29,170 nt of DNA from JBBSEZ01 sp038239195 (GCA_038239195.1 JBBSEZ010000067.1:1-29170), one strand, 5' to 3'. Positions 18,241 to 25,763 are shown, counted from the first letter of the stretch. Numbers and translations are program-made. Notes: a model not told the origin generated them from the sequence alone.

Positions 18241-18392
18241 GAAACCTACTCCCGCGCCGAATAAGATGAACCTCGGCGGCGCCTCGGTGTCTGGGTAAGC
18301 TGCGGCGGTGCGAACCACGATCGAGCGTTCATGATACCGGGCCGCGAGCGCCGTCGCAGCAACGGAATTGCCGCGATCCCCCGAGGTTTGCC
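18241..18392. promoter_or_regulatory. Divergent promoter region, cytochrome c/DUF1549 gene and MATE gene
   Basis: A 152-base spacer between divergent starts. The MATE gene's ATG at 18393 is preceded by CGAGG at good spacing. The spacer has a few AT-richer words (AATAAGATGAAC, CATGATACC) but no clear promoter pair or operator. Confidence 0.35.
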
Positions 18393-19838
18393 ATGAGTAC
18401 GACCGGGCAAGACGTCTGGCCGACGCGCGCGAGCGCCCGGGAACTGCTGCGCCTGGCCTGGCCGTTGATCCTCGGCAACAGCTTCTGGACGCTCCAGATC
18501 GTGCTCGACCGCATCCTGCTGAGCCGGTTGAGCAGCCGCGACGTGGGCGCCGCCCTGTCGGCGGCGCTCATCTTCTGGACCGTGCTGACCCTGTTCCAGT
18601 ACACGGCCAATTATGCCATCACCTTCGTCGCCCAGTACACCGGCGCCGGCCAGCCGCGCCGGGTCGGCGCGGTCGTCGGGCAGGCGATGTGGTTCAGCGT
18701 CGTGTCGGGCCTGGCCTTCCTGTTGCTGTTGCCGCTGATCGGCCCCGTCGTGGCGCTGATGGGCCATACGCCGGAGTTGCAAGAGCTGGAATCGACCTAT
18801 CTGCGCATCCTGTGCTTCTCCGGCCTGCCGACGCTCATCACCTCGGCCTGCGGGGCCTTCTTCGCCGGGCGGGGCGATAGCCGGACGGTCCTGTTCGTCA
18901 ACGCCGCGGGGCTGCTGGTCAACGGCGCGTGCGCTTCGCTGCTGATCTTCGGGCTCTACGGCTTCCCCGCCCTGGGCATCGCGGGGGCCGGCTGGGCCAC
19001 GGTGCTGGGCACCAGTACCTCGGCGGTGCTGTCGCTGGCGCTCGTGCTGCGCCGGCGGCACCGCGAGGAGTTCGGCAACGGCGTCAACTGGGGCTTCGAC
19101 CGCGAGCTCTTTCTGCGACTGATGCGCTTCGGGGCGCCCAACGGCATCGGCGTGGCGCTCGACGCGCTGGCCTTCACAGTGTTCCTGGCCCTGATCGGCC
19201 GGCTCGGCGAGGTGGAGCTGGCGGCGACGAGCATCGCCGGCACGCTCAACCTGTTGGCGGTGCTGCCGATGATGGGGGTGGGGCAAGCCGTCGAGGTGCT
19301 GGTCGGCCAGCGGCTCGGCGAGGACCGCCCCGACGAGGCCGCGCGCTCCGCCTGGACCGGCGCCGTCTTCTCGTTCGGCTTCACGTTGCTCGTGGCGGTC
19401 GCCTACGTCCTGGTCCCCGAGACGCTGGCGCTGCCGTTCCGCAACGAGGCGGACGGCGCGCGCTGGGGCGAGGTCCAGGCCGTGGTGCCGCTGCTGCTGC
19501 GCTTCGTGGCGGTCTACTGTCTGTTCGACAGCCTGAACATGGTGTTCTCGTTCGCCCTGCGCGGGGCGGGGGACACGCGCTTCGTGACGGCGCTGGCCAT
19601 CGCCCTGGCCTGGCCGATCATGGTGCTGCCGACGTGGGCGTCGTGGTACTACGGCTGGGGCCTCTACTGGGCGTGGGGGTTCGCCAGCCTCTACATCGTG
19701 CTGCTGGCGCTGACGTTCCTGCTGCGCTTCGTGCAGGGGCGCTGGCGGAACATGCGCGTCATCGAGCGCGCGGGGGAGGAAGCGCCTCCGGGTGGCGCGG
19801 AGACGCTCGCGCCCCCGACCGTGGCGGCGGAATTGTAG
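18393..19838 (+). CDS. MATE-family multidrug/cation antiporter
   Basis: A 481-residue integral membrane protein with about 12 hydrophobic segments. The N-terminal segment is typical of MATE (LLRLAWPLILGNSFWTLQIVLDRILLSRL), and the repeat half begins near residue 240 (LFLRLMRFGAPNGIGVALDALAF). The GAGDTRFV loop near residue 390 and the LPMMGVGQAVEVLVGQRLG stretch are also family-typical. MATE proteins expel organic cations or metabolites using a H+ or Na+ gradient; the substrate cannot be read from sequence. It appears monocistronic. Start: ATG at 18393 with CGAGG upstream. Confidence 0.93.
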   Translation: MSTTGQDVWPTRASARELLRLAWPLILGNSFWTLQIVLDRILLSRLSSRDVGAALSAALIFWTVLTLFQYTANYAITFVAQYTGAGQPRRVGAVVGQAMWFSVVSGLAFLLLLPLIGPVVALMGHTPELQELESTYLRILCFSGLPTLITSACGAFFAGRGDSRTVLFVNAAGLLVNGACASLLIFGLYGFPALGIAGAGWATVLGTSTSAVLSLALVLRRRHREEFGNGVNWGFDRELFLRLMRFGAPNGIGVALDALAFTVFLALIGRLGEVELAATSIAGTLNLLAVLPMMGVGQAVEVLVGQRLGEDRPDEAARSAWTGAVFSFGFTLLVAVAYVLVPETLALPFRNEADGARWGEVQAVVPLLLRFVAVYCLFDSLNMVFSFALRGAGDTRFVTALAIALAWPIMVLPTWASWYYGWGLYWAWGFASLYIVLLALTFLLRFVQGRWRNMRVIERAGEEAPPGGAETLAPPTVAAEL

Positions 19839-19913
19839 CTCGTCGAACAGCGCGAAGCGGGTCACCTGGTCTCCGAACGGAAGCGCTGGAGAAATGACAA
19901 CCGCTTGGTGGCC

Positions 19914-20195
19914 TCAAGCCCGATCACGCCTCAGCACACTCCATACCTTGCCGACTGTCAGCAGTGTTCCTGTCAATGCCCCGCCAGACGTCATGCCCAC
20001 AACCGCACTGACGAGAAACTGCTCAACGGGATAGATCTGGAACTTGGGCACCATCCCACGACCCAGGTCGGTCATGTCAACGTAGACCCACCAGTCCGTT
20101 TCCCGCCAGAAAACGAGCCCTGTGAACAGAGAATGCGCGATGAAGACGAAAAGCAAACCGAGCTGACGGCTTCTGCCAGGCCTTGCTAGCGACAT
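19914..20195 (-). CDS. Small membrane protein of unknown function
   Basis: A 93-residue protein. One hydrophobic segment lies at about 11-29 (LGLLFVFIAHSLFTGLVFW) and a second at about 58-82 (FLVSAVVGMTSGGALTGTLLTVG). A short aromatic, charged loop (RETDWWVYVDMTDLG) lies between them. No family is recognised. I used ATG 20193-20195 with GGAG ten bases upstream, because the longer frame runs back into the palindromic repeat. Its composition is slightly less GC-rich than its neighbours. Confidence 0.6.
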   Translation of the reverse strand: MSLARPGRSRQLGLLFVFIAHSLFTGLVFWRETDWWVYVDMTDLGRGMVPKFQIYPVEQFLVSAVVGMTSGGALTGTLLTVGKVWSVLRRDRA

Positions 20196-20227
20196 CGGAG
20201 GTCTCCAACAGAGGAACGGCTTCGTTT

Positions 20228-20318
20228 CTTGTAGGACGGCTCTCCTGAGCCGTCCTTCGGGCATGGACGGCTCAGGAGAGCCGTCCTACAAGTAGGCCTT
20301 TTCCTGCCGGTCGCCGAA
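20228..20318. repeat. Nested-palindrome repeat, copy B (double hairpin)
   Basis: Two 28-base arms (20228-20255 and 20265-20292) are perfect inverted repeats around a 9-base spacer. Each arm is itself a hairpin: GGACGGCTC, loop TCCT or AGGA, GAGCCGTCC. To the right is TTTTCCTGCCG (20299-20309) followed by GTCGCCGAA, almost identical to the end of copy A. A matching left end is not recognisable. The element sits just past the 3' end of the minus-strand gene that stops at 20339 and upstream of the gene starting at 20195. Confidence 0.9.
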
Positions 20319-20338
20319 TGTCATTTCCGCAGGGACAA

Positions 20339-20893
20339 TCACTTGTCCTTCGCTTTGCCGCCCTCGCGTTTCGCGCGGAGCAGGCGGACCCCCGCATCCA
20401 GGCGCTCAAACCGAGCCCGGTGGAGGGACTCGCTCCTGATCCGACCGGCAGCGTGCTCCTCCTGGTTGAGCTTCTCGACTTCCTTGGTCACTGCCAGGTA
20501 CTGCGTCAGCAGGGCGACCTTCTCCGCCGGCTTGTCGCACAATTCCAGGCCCGAGCCCACCACCCGGTGCCACATCTTGTAGAAACGGTCCTGGTCGTAC
20601 AGCACAGAGATGCCTGACTCACTCGCTAATTTTTCAAACGCGTAGTACTCGCGCGCTTCACTCACCGCCTCGTTGTAACGCGCCTTGAGCAACGTCCGCA
20701 GCTCGTCGTCTTTGCGATCCACCTTGAGGGGCTTGGCGGACAGCAGCGCTGGGAGCTTCAACTCGGTGTTGTCGGCAGGTTTCTTCTTGTCGGCAGGTTT
20801 CTTCGGCCCCGCTGCTTGTCCGGCCGGGTTGCCGGCGAGGAGGATGAGCAAGTAAACCGGCAGCCACCGCCCGAGCCCGATCGCACTTGTCAT
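20339..20893 (-). CDS. Secreted Lys-rich helical protein of unknown function
   Basis: A 184-residue protein with a signal peptide at about 1-27 (LPVYLLILLAGNPAGQAA). A Lys/Pro/Ala linker with the tandem KKPAD repeat follows (about 31-42), then mostly charged helices (LRTLLKARYNEAVSEAREYYAFEKL, later LLTQYLAVTKEVEKLNQEEHAAG). No family is recognised; a helical periplasmic protein is the most that can be said. GGAGGG lies seven bases before the ATG at 20891-20893, so the start is secure. Confidence 0.72.
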   Translation of the reverse strand: MTSAIGLGRWLPVYLLILLAGNPAGQAAGPKKPADKKKPADNTELKLPALLSAKPLKVDRKDDELRTLLKARYNEAVSEAREYYAFEKLASESGISVLYDQDRFYKMWHRVVGSGLELCDKPAEKVALLTQYLAVTKEVEKLNQEEHAAGRIRSESLHRARFERLDAGVRLLRAKREGGKAKDK

Positions 20894-20959
20894 GGAACGC
20901 CCTCCAGATTGCCTCTAACGGGTTGATCGTCTCTTCTCATTTTGTCGTACGGTCCCTCG

Positions 20960-21433
20960 TCAGCTCGCGGCCCGGCCGGCGAACGCCTGCCGCAGCGCCT
21001 CCACGCGCCGCCGATTCACCCCCAGGTCGGACTTGCCAATGCGCGCCGCCGCGCGGACGTGGATCACCTTCGCCGGCCCGTCCAGCAAAAACTCCACGTC
21101 ATCGACGAAGCGGAAGAGCAGGCTCCGGCACTCGGCGTACACGTAACCATCGTCCTCCGTTACCACCGTCGTGCGCGGCCAGGAGGCCAGCACGGCGCGC
21201 AGGCGCTTCATCGCCTCCTCGGGACTGCCTTCAAAGGCGAACGGAGCGATGGCGTGAGCCCCGTCGCCGTCGTGACTGCAAACGCAGTTGGACGAATCGG
21301 GGCAAGGGGCCAGGCGCCCGTCGCGGGGGCCAAGGTTGGTTGGCCGGCGCGACAGGAGGCTGAGCAGCGTCAGCGTCACCACCCCTCCCAGGGCCACCAG
21401 GCCCGTACCGAGCGCGACCTTCTTCCACGGCAT
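20960..21433 (-). CDS. DUF1499 protein with N-terminal membrane anchor
   Basis: A 157-residue protein. Residues about 5-25 are a membrane segment (VALGTGLVALGGVVTLTLLSLL). The DUF1499 domain follows: RPTNLGPRDGRLAPCPDSSNCV, then YVYAECRSLLFRFVDDVEFLLD, and a C-terminal IHVRAAARIGKSDLGVNRRRVEALR, all diagnostic. Function of the family is unknown. I prefer ATG 21431-21433, with GAGG five bases upstream, to the GTG at 21439. Either way the start lies within a few bases of the stop (21441-21443) of the fusion gene, so the two genes are almost certainly translated from one message. Confidence 0.9.
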   Translation of the reverse strand: MPWKKVALGTGLVALGGVVTLTLLSLLSRRPTNLGPRDGRLAPCPDSSNCVCSHDGDGAHAIAPFAFEGSPEEAMKRLRAVLASWPRTTVVTEDDGYVYAECRSLLFRFVDDVEFLLDGPAKVIHVRAAARIGKSDLGVNRRRVEALRQAFAGRAAS

Positions 21434-21440
21434 CGGCACC

Positions 21441-23333
21441 TCACTTCCCCGTCCTCACCACGCATAACAGCGGTTCGCCCGCCACAAAGCGGCGCACGTT
21501 CTCGCGCTGTAGCCGCCAGCGCCGCTCGCTCGCCTCCGGCGAGGGCAGGCGCGCCGCGCTCACGACCACGTTCGGCAGCGCCCGCAGCGCTTCGTCCGGC
21601 ACGTCCGCGAGCCCGGCGCCGACGAGTTGCTTGCCCTCCAGCGCCTTGCGCAGCGCGGGGCCATCCACCAGGCCCCCCTGGCCGACGTTGATGAGGTGCG
21701 CCGTCTTCTTCATCGCCGCCAACTGTTTGGCGCCGATCAGCCCGCTGGTGCGCTCCGTGAGCGGGCACGCCAGCACCACCACGTCGGCCTGTGGCAGGCG
21801 CTCGCCGAGCTTGCTCAGCTTGTCGAGCCCGAACACGAAGACGGGGCGCTCGCGGGCGCGGTCGTCGAGCGCCACCACGCGCATGCCGAAGGCCTGCCCG
21901 CGCTTGGCGATCTGCATGCCCGCTCCACCCAGCCCGATCACGAGCATCGTCTTGCCGCGCAACGACGAGCGTGCCGCCTTGCCGCGCAGGGCCAGCAGAA
22001 GGTCGAGCGCCTGGTCGGCCGCCTGCGGGCCCCGCACGCGCTGCGTGTCGGTCAACGTCGCCGGGCGCCCCTTCATCGCCTCTCGCAGCGCGTCGCTCAC
22101 GCCCTCGGGCCCGGCCTCCGCCCAGCGCAACTTCTTCCCCGCCTTCAGGAGCTCGGGGGTGGCCAGGCCCAGCACGGCGTCGGCGTCGGCCACGACGCTC
22201 AATGCCGCCTCGGCGCTCTTCGCGGGCACGAACTCCACCTCCGGCGCGATGCGCTTCAGGTCGGCCAGGCGCGACGGCATCAGGCCCGACGGCACCACGA
22301 TGCGCTTCGGCTTGGCCCACCCCTTGCTGTCCTTGGTGGGCGAGGGCCCCTCGTAGACGTCGAAATCGTCGCGGAAGTCCCACGGCATCGCGCGCCCCGT
22401 GAGCTCGTCGTGGACGTGCTTCACGTTGTCGGGGTCGGGATCGACGCCGGTCCATTTCTTGTACCACGCCGGCTTGAAGTCCTTGGTGACGTCGGCCAGC
22501 TCCTTGTCGGCGTCGAGCCCGTTGCGGACGGCCGCGCGCAGCTCGACGAAATAGCGCTTTTGCCGCTCCAGCAACTCCTTTCCCGCAAGCTTGCCGTGCC
22601 CGGGCGCCACGATCTCGACGTCGAGTTGCTGCATTCTTTCGAGGACGCGCACCCACGAAGCGGAGTCGGAATGTCCCATGTAGTTGAAGCGGCCGTTGAC
22701 GCAGGCGTCGCCGGTGCAGAGGATCTTCTGCTTCGGCAGGTAGGCGACGGCGTCGCCGACGGTGTGGGCGTGGCCCAGGTAGAGGAACTCGACGCGCTGT
22801 GTGCCGTCGTCGAGCACCAGCTTGTCGTCGAAGATGACGTTGGGCACCTTGAGCGTGCTGGCGGCGACGTCCTTTCGGCCGGTGGGGCCGCGCCCGGCCT
22901 CGGCGAACTCGCGAGGGCCGTCGGTGCGCAACAGGCGGGCACAGTGGGCCTGGGCGATGATGCTGGCGCCCTCCTTGGCCCAGACGGCGTTGCCGTAGGC
23001 GTGGTCGCCGTGGTGGTGGGTGTCGAAGACGTAGCGGATCGGCTTTTTCGTCGTCTTCTTGATGGCGGCGATGACGTCGCCGGCCTCCTTGGGGAAGTTG
23101 GCGTCGATGACGACCACGTAGTCCTGGAAGACGACCCACAGGTGATTGCTCCCGCCGAACGGTATCTTGGGGTCGCTGGCGCTGATCGACGAGTAGCGGA
23201 AGAAGACGCCGGGGGCGATCTCCTTGACCTCGTTGAACTTCATCTTCGGCAGGTCGGCGGTCGGCGCGACGGGGACGGTGGCGAGAACACCGGCCAGGAC
23301 CAGGAGCGCGACAGAGACGGAACGCATGAGCAT
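21441..23333 (-). CDS. Secreted metallo-beta-lactamase-fold / degenerate 2-hydroxyacid-dehydrogenase fusion
   Basis: A 630-residue protein. Residues 1-26 are a signal peptide. Residues about 32-280 are a metallo-beta-lactamase fold with a full ligand set: H106, H108, D110 and H111 (THHHGDH), H190 (AHTVGD), D209 (TGDA) and H246 (PGHG). A linker follows, then residues about 343-630 resemble a D-2-hydroxyacid dehydrogenase: a Rossmann motif GLGGAG (467-472), ADVVVLACPLTERTSGLIG, and LINVGQGGLVDGPAL. In this last motif the family's catalytic Arg (N-x-x-R-G) is Q552, and the expected catalytic His (TPH) is A594. The second half is therefore probably a binding or structural module. GGAGGGG precedes the ATG. 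It is followed directly by the DUF1499 gene. Confidence 0.85.
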   Translation of the reverse strand: MLMRSVSVALLVLAGVLATVPVAPTADLPKMKFNEVKEIAPGVFFRYSSISASDPKIPFGGSNHLWVVFQDYVVVIDANFPKEAGDVIAAIKKTTKKPIRYVFDTHHHGDHAYGNAVWAKEGASIIAQAHCARLLRTDGPREFAEAGRGPTGRKDVAASTLKVPNVIFDDKLVLDDGTQRVEFLYLGHAHTVGDAVAYLPKQKILCTGDACVNGRFNYMGHSDSASWVRVLERMQQLDVEIVAPGHGKLAGKELLERQKRYFVELRAAVRNGLDADKELADVTKDFKPAWYKKWTGVDPDPDNVKHVHDELTGRAMPWDFRDDFDVYEGPSPTKDSKGWAKPKRIVVPSGLMPSRLADLKRIAPEVEFVPAKSAEAALSVVADADAVLGLATPELLKAGKKLRWAEAGPEGVSDALREAMKGRPATLTDTQRVRGPQAADQALDLLLALRGKAARSSLRGKTMLVIGLGGAGMQIAKRGQAFGMRVVALDDRARERPVFVFGLDKLSKLGERLPQADVVVLACPLTERTSGLIGAKQLAAMKKTAHLINVGQGGLVDGPALRKALEGKQLVGAGLADVPDEALRALPNVVVSAARLPSPEASERRWRLQRENVRRFVAGEPLLCVVRTGK

Positions 23334-23467
23334 GGGCCCCCCTCCAAGGCGAACAAGGCGAACGCGGAGCGTGGCGGAAGGTCAATCTACGCGGCGCCCC
23401 GCGAAGCCGCAAGCGGGTGGCGACGGAGGTCGAACGAGGAGACACGCCAAAGAATTTGAACAGAAGG

Positions 23468-23563
23468 CAACGAAGGCAACGAAGAAAGAGGAGGAACAGG
23501 GAGTCGTGAGGAGGCGCACCCGTTCCGTCGCCGCTCTCTTCTCTTCCTTTGTTGCCTTCGTTG
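23468..23563. repeat. Long imperfect inverted repeat, GCAACGAAG type
   Basis: The left arm (from 23468) begins CAACGAAGGCAACGAAG and continues as a purine run; the right arm (ending 23563) is its complement, CTTTGTTGCCTTCGTTG with a pyrimidine run. The arms are about 25-30 bases, with one or two mismatches and a roughly 40-base middle. Composition is lower in GC than the surroundings. No protein is predicted here. Confidence 0.75.
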
Positions 23564-23578
23564 ACTGACGGGCATTAG

Positions 23579-23821
23579 GCTGACGGGCGCCGCGCCCCAG
23601 CGGCGCACCTCCAGGCCCGCCGCCACGCTCGCCAGCCGCGCAGCCTCGGGCCAGCCGACGCCGCCGGCGCGGCAGAGCTCCAGCGTCGCCAGTACCGCGT
23701 CGCCCGCCCCGATCGCGTCGCAGGCGTCCCGCGCCAGGGCCGGCAGCGTCAGCTCGTCGTCCACGGCGACCAGGGCCATGCCGTCGCGGTCCAGCTTGAC
23801 CAGCACGGCCGCCCGCAGCCC
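23579..23821 (-). pseudogene. PfkB-family kinase remnant (C-terminal third, HldE/RfaE-like)
   Basis: About 80 codons on the minus strand read AAVLVKLDRDGMALVAVDDE, then DACDAIGAGDAVLATLELC and AARLASVAAGLEVRRWGAAPVS. This is the end of a PfkB sugar kinase, with the 'D-x-x-G-A-G-D' signature still present (normally DTTGAGD or DVTGAGD), and is closest in flavour to the heptose-phosphate kinase HldE/RfaE1. The first two thirds of the protein are absent: upstream the frame runs into GC-rich sequence and the repeat debris at 23842. There is no start codon with a ribosome-binding site. Downstream the frame continues past the natural end (GAAPVS) into the inverted repeat. Clearly a 5'-truncated remnant. 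Confidence 0.7.
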
Positions 23822-23841
23822 GCCCGCCCGCCGCCGCCGGC

Positions 23842-24058
23842 CGGTGACGGGCCCAATGCGCCCTCCCTATCCTATTACGGCGGTAGGGAAGTTCCTCCCG
23901 TAGGACGGCTCTCCTGAGCCGTCCTTCCCCCGTCTGGACGGCTCTCCTGAGCCGTCCTACGGGACCGTCTTCCCTGCCGGCGTAATATCCGTCCGAGCCG
24001 TGCGGTGACGGGCCCGATGGGCCTGCTTCGTCCGTCACCGCCGTCCGGTGACGGGCCC
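23842..24058. repeat. Three direct copies of CGGTGACGGGCCC
   Basis: The 13-base word CGGTGACGGGCCC occurs at 23842-23854, 24003-24015 and 24046-24058. Its partial inverse CCGTCACCG lies at 24032-24040. The first copy is left of palindromic element C and the other two are right of it. Confidence 0.75.
23873..23987. repeat. Nested-palindrome repeat, copy C (double hairpin, inverted ends)
   Basis: The terminal inverted repeats are TATTACGGCGGTAGGGAAG (23873-23891) and its near complement at 23969-23987, matching at 17 of 19 positions; the right one contains CTTCCCTGCCG, the family's tail motif. Inside are two hairpin arms, 23897-23924 and 23936-23963, each CCCGTA or TACGGG plus GGACGGCTC, loop TCCT, GAGCCGTCC. 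Unlike copy B, both loops read TCCT on the same strand. This is the most complete copy in the window. Confidence 0.9.
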
Positions 24059-24109
24059 GCTCCGGCGCTATCGGCCGGCAAGTCCGCCCCACGAGGGCGC
24101 CCCTTCCCA

Positions 24110-24871
24110 TCAGGCGGCCGCGCAGGCGGTATGGCCCTTGCCCAGGAGGAAGGCCCGCAGCTTGCGCCGGCCCTCCTCGAGGGCGCGCTTGACCGACGCC
24201 CTCGTCAGTTCGGCCCCCGCCAGGCGCGACGCCTCGCGGCGGAGCACGACCAGGCACGCGCTGTCGGGGTAGCGATCGACGTAGGCGCGCATTACCGCCC
24301 GCTGCCGGCCGGGGAACGTGGCGATGAAGCGGCGCAGCCAGGGCACGAGCTCGCCCGCGCCGGCCTGCTCGGGGACGGGCCGCCCGCGCGCCGGCACGTC
24401 CAGGCCCCCCGGCGGCAGCGCGACCAGGACCGCCTCGCGGGCCAGGCGGCGGCGGAGGTCGTCGATGCCGCGGGAGCGGACGATCTGGCACAGCCAGGGG
24501 AACAGCCCCTCGTCGGACCGGAAGCGCCGCCCGCGCGCGGCGCGCAGCACGCCCAGGATCGTGCCGCCCCAGGCGTCGGCGAGGTCGTCCTCCGACATGC
24601 GGGGGAAGCGCCTCCCCAGCCAGCGGCACAGCCGGACGCGCAAATGCCGGTCGATCAGGACCACCGCCCGGCCTATCTCTTCCTCCGTGCCGGTCAACAG
24701 GTCGAGCACCTCCGCCTCGTCGAAGTCGTCCACGGCCACCCGGATGCGGTTGCGGGGCGGCCCGCCCGGGGCGCTCGGGGCGTCGTCGGCGCCGGGGTGC
24801 GCCTCCTCGCGGGCCGGCGCGTCGGGAAGGGGTGAGGAGGGGCAAAGGGGTTGTTCACAGGGGTACGTCAA
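24110..24871 (-). CDS. ECF-like RNA polymerase sigma factor, TTG start
   Basis: A 253-residue protein. The first 45 residues are a Pro/Ala-rich leader. Region 2 covers about 65-145 (LIDRHLRVRLCRWLGRRFPRMSEDDLADAW, then FPWLCQIVRSRGIDDLRRRL, which is the promoter -10 recognition helix). Region 4 covers about 175-245, with FPGRQRAVMRAYV and the helix-turn-helix LTRASVKRALEEGRRKLRAFL. It resembles the planctomycete ECF-like sigma proteins. The frame begins with a TTG codon (24869-24871) preceded by GAGGTG six bases away (24877-24882). No anti-sigma factor gene is adjacent. Confidence 0.85.
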   Translation of the reverse strand: MTYPCEQPLCPSSPLPDAPAREEAHPGADDAPSAPGGPPRNRIRVAVDDFDEAEVLDLLTGTEEEIGRAVVLIDRHLRVRLCRWLGRRFPRMSEDDLADAWGGTILGVLRAARGRRFRSDEGLFPWLCQIVRSRGIDDLRRRLAREAVLVALPPGGLDVPARGRPVPEQAGAGELVPWLRRFIATFPGRQRAVMRAYVDRYPDSACLVVLRREASRLAGAELTRASVKRALEEGRRKLRAFLLGKGHTACAAA

Positions 24872-24915
24872 GCGACACCTCGCGGCTCTCGCCGGTGAGT
24901 TGCTGGGACGACCCT

Positions 24916-24944
24916 AACATAATGAACAATAGTTCACATCGCAA
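24916..24944 (-). promoter_or_regulatory. Candidate sigma-gene promoter with operator-like palindrome
   Basis: On the minus strand a -35-like TTGCGA (24939-24944) and a -10-like TATGTT (24916-24921) are spaced by exactly 17 bases. The spacer holds the perfect inverted repeat TGAAC/GTTCA (24923-24927 and 24932-24936) around AATA. That places a possible repressor site between the boxes. It lies about 45 bases upstream of the sigma factor's TTG start. Four of six bases match in each box, so it is a candidate only. Confidence 0.45.
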
Positions 24945-25085
24945 CCCCATTTCCCGACACAAAAGAGCGAGGTTGTCGATGAAGGACAGGGACGGCCTGT
25001 TGCGGGCGCGCGACACGAGCCCCCGCGGGGGCCGCCAACGGAACGCCGCTTGTCGGGAATGGCCCCCGTGCCGTTCCGCCGTGTC
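24945..25085. other. Intergenic segment upstream of the sigma gene
   Basis: About 140 bases between the histidine phosphatase stop and the sigma promoter. It has a loose inverted pair, CCATTTCCCGACAC (24948 region) and CTTGTCGGGAATGG (25049 region). No gene is visible. Confidence 0.3.
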
Positions 25086-25712
25086 TCACGTCCCACCCGG
25101 CAGCCGAGCGCCCCCCAGCGCCTGCACGTTCGTCCGCTCGCCGTCGCGCACGACGACGAGGGCCCCGCCGTTGGCCAGCCGCACCTCCCGCGCCCGTACC
25201 GGGGGCAGGCCCAGCAGCGGCGCGAGGCAAGCGCGCAGCACGACCTGATGCGCCACCACGAGGATGGCCTGCCCCGCGTGGAGGCGCAGCAGCCTCTCCA
25301 GCGCCGGCCAGGCCCGCGCCTGCACGTCGGCCAGCGATTCGCCCTCCGGGTAGGGACAATGCCACGGGCCCGCCAGGAACCGCGCCAGCTCTTCCGGCTC
25401 GCGCTCCCGAACCTCCTCCCAGCTCAGCCCCTCCCACCGGCCCACGTCGCACTCCGTCAATGCCGGCAGCGCCGCCGCGACCAGGCCGCGCCCGCCCAGC
25501 ACAAGGTCTGCCGTCTGCGCCGCGCGCAACAGCGGGCTGGCGTAGGCGTGGGCGAGCTCGACGTGCCGCAAGGCATCGCGCGCGGCCTCGGCCTGGAGCA
25601 CGCCCTCGGGCGCCAGCGGTGGATCGCCGCGCCGCCCCTGGAGCCGCGGCGGGCGGGCCAGGTTGGCCGCCGTCGCCCCGTGACGCACCAGGTACAGCGC
25701 CGTCGCCGCCAC
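25086..25712 (-). CDS. Histidine phosphatase (phosphoglycerate-mutase-like) family protein
   Basis: A 208-residue protein. The catalytic RHG motif is at 10-12 (LVRHGATAAN), with R63 in SPLLRAAQTA, the acid E87 in TECDVGRWEG, and the second catalytic His at H155 (LVVAHQ). All catalytic residues of the branch-1 histidine phosphatases (cofactor-dependent phosphoglycerate mutase/CobC-like) are present. The substrate is unknown: CobC, PhoE and Gpm-like enzymes share these motifs. It lies 51 bases downstream of the glycosyltransferase-methyltransferase gene on the same strand and may be co-transcribed with it. Confidence 0.88.
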   Translation of the reverse strand: MAATALYLVRHGATAANLARPPRLQGRRGDPPLAPEGVLQAEAARDALRHVELAHAYASPLLRAAQTADLVLGGRGLVAAALPALTECDVGRWEGLSWEEVREREPEELARFLAGPWHCPYPEGESLADVQARAWPALERLLRLHAGQAILVVAHQVVLRACLAPLLGLPPVRAREVRLANGGALVVVRDGERTNVQALGGARLPGGT

Positions 25713-25763
25713 GCTACCCCCGCCCGCCGATGCGCCCCTGGTTCACCACGTCGTGTACATCGG

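Noticed and set aside
16183..18264. Long plus-strand open frame opposite the cytochrome c/DUF1549 gene
   Set aside because: Composition of a shadow frame (Arg/His/Gln-rich) and the minus-strand product has CxxCH and DUF1549/DUF1553 motifs.
18246..19865. Minus-strand frame of 539 codons opposite the MATE gene
   Set aside because: The plus-strand protein shows 12 membrane segments; the minus frame is a Gln/Arg/His-rich shadow.
20765..20806. Tandem GTCGGCAGGTTTCTTCTT repeat as a possible small array
   Set aside because: It is only two units within a coding region and encodes the repeated KKPAD linker; not CRISPR or a separate element.
21627..23459. Long plus-strand open frame opposite the metallo-beta-lactamase fusion
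   Set aside because: Antisense shadow of a well-supported gene; no motif, no ribosome-binding site.
23875..24081. Minus-strand 68-codon open frame across repeat copy C as continuation of the kinase
   Set aside because: Its translation repeats RRTAQESRP, which is the palindrome read as protein, and shows no kinase motif.
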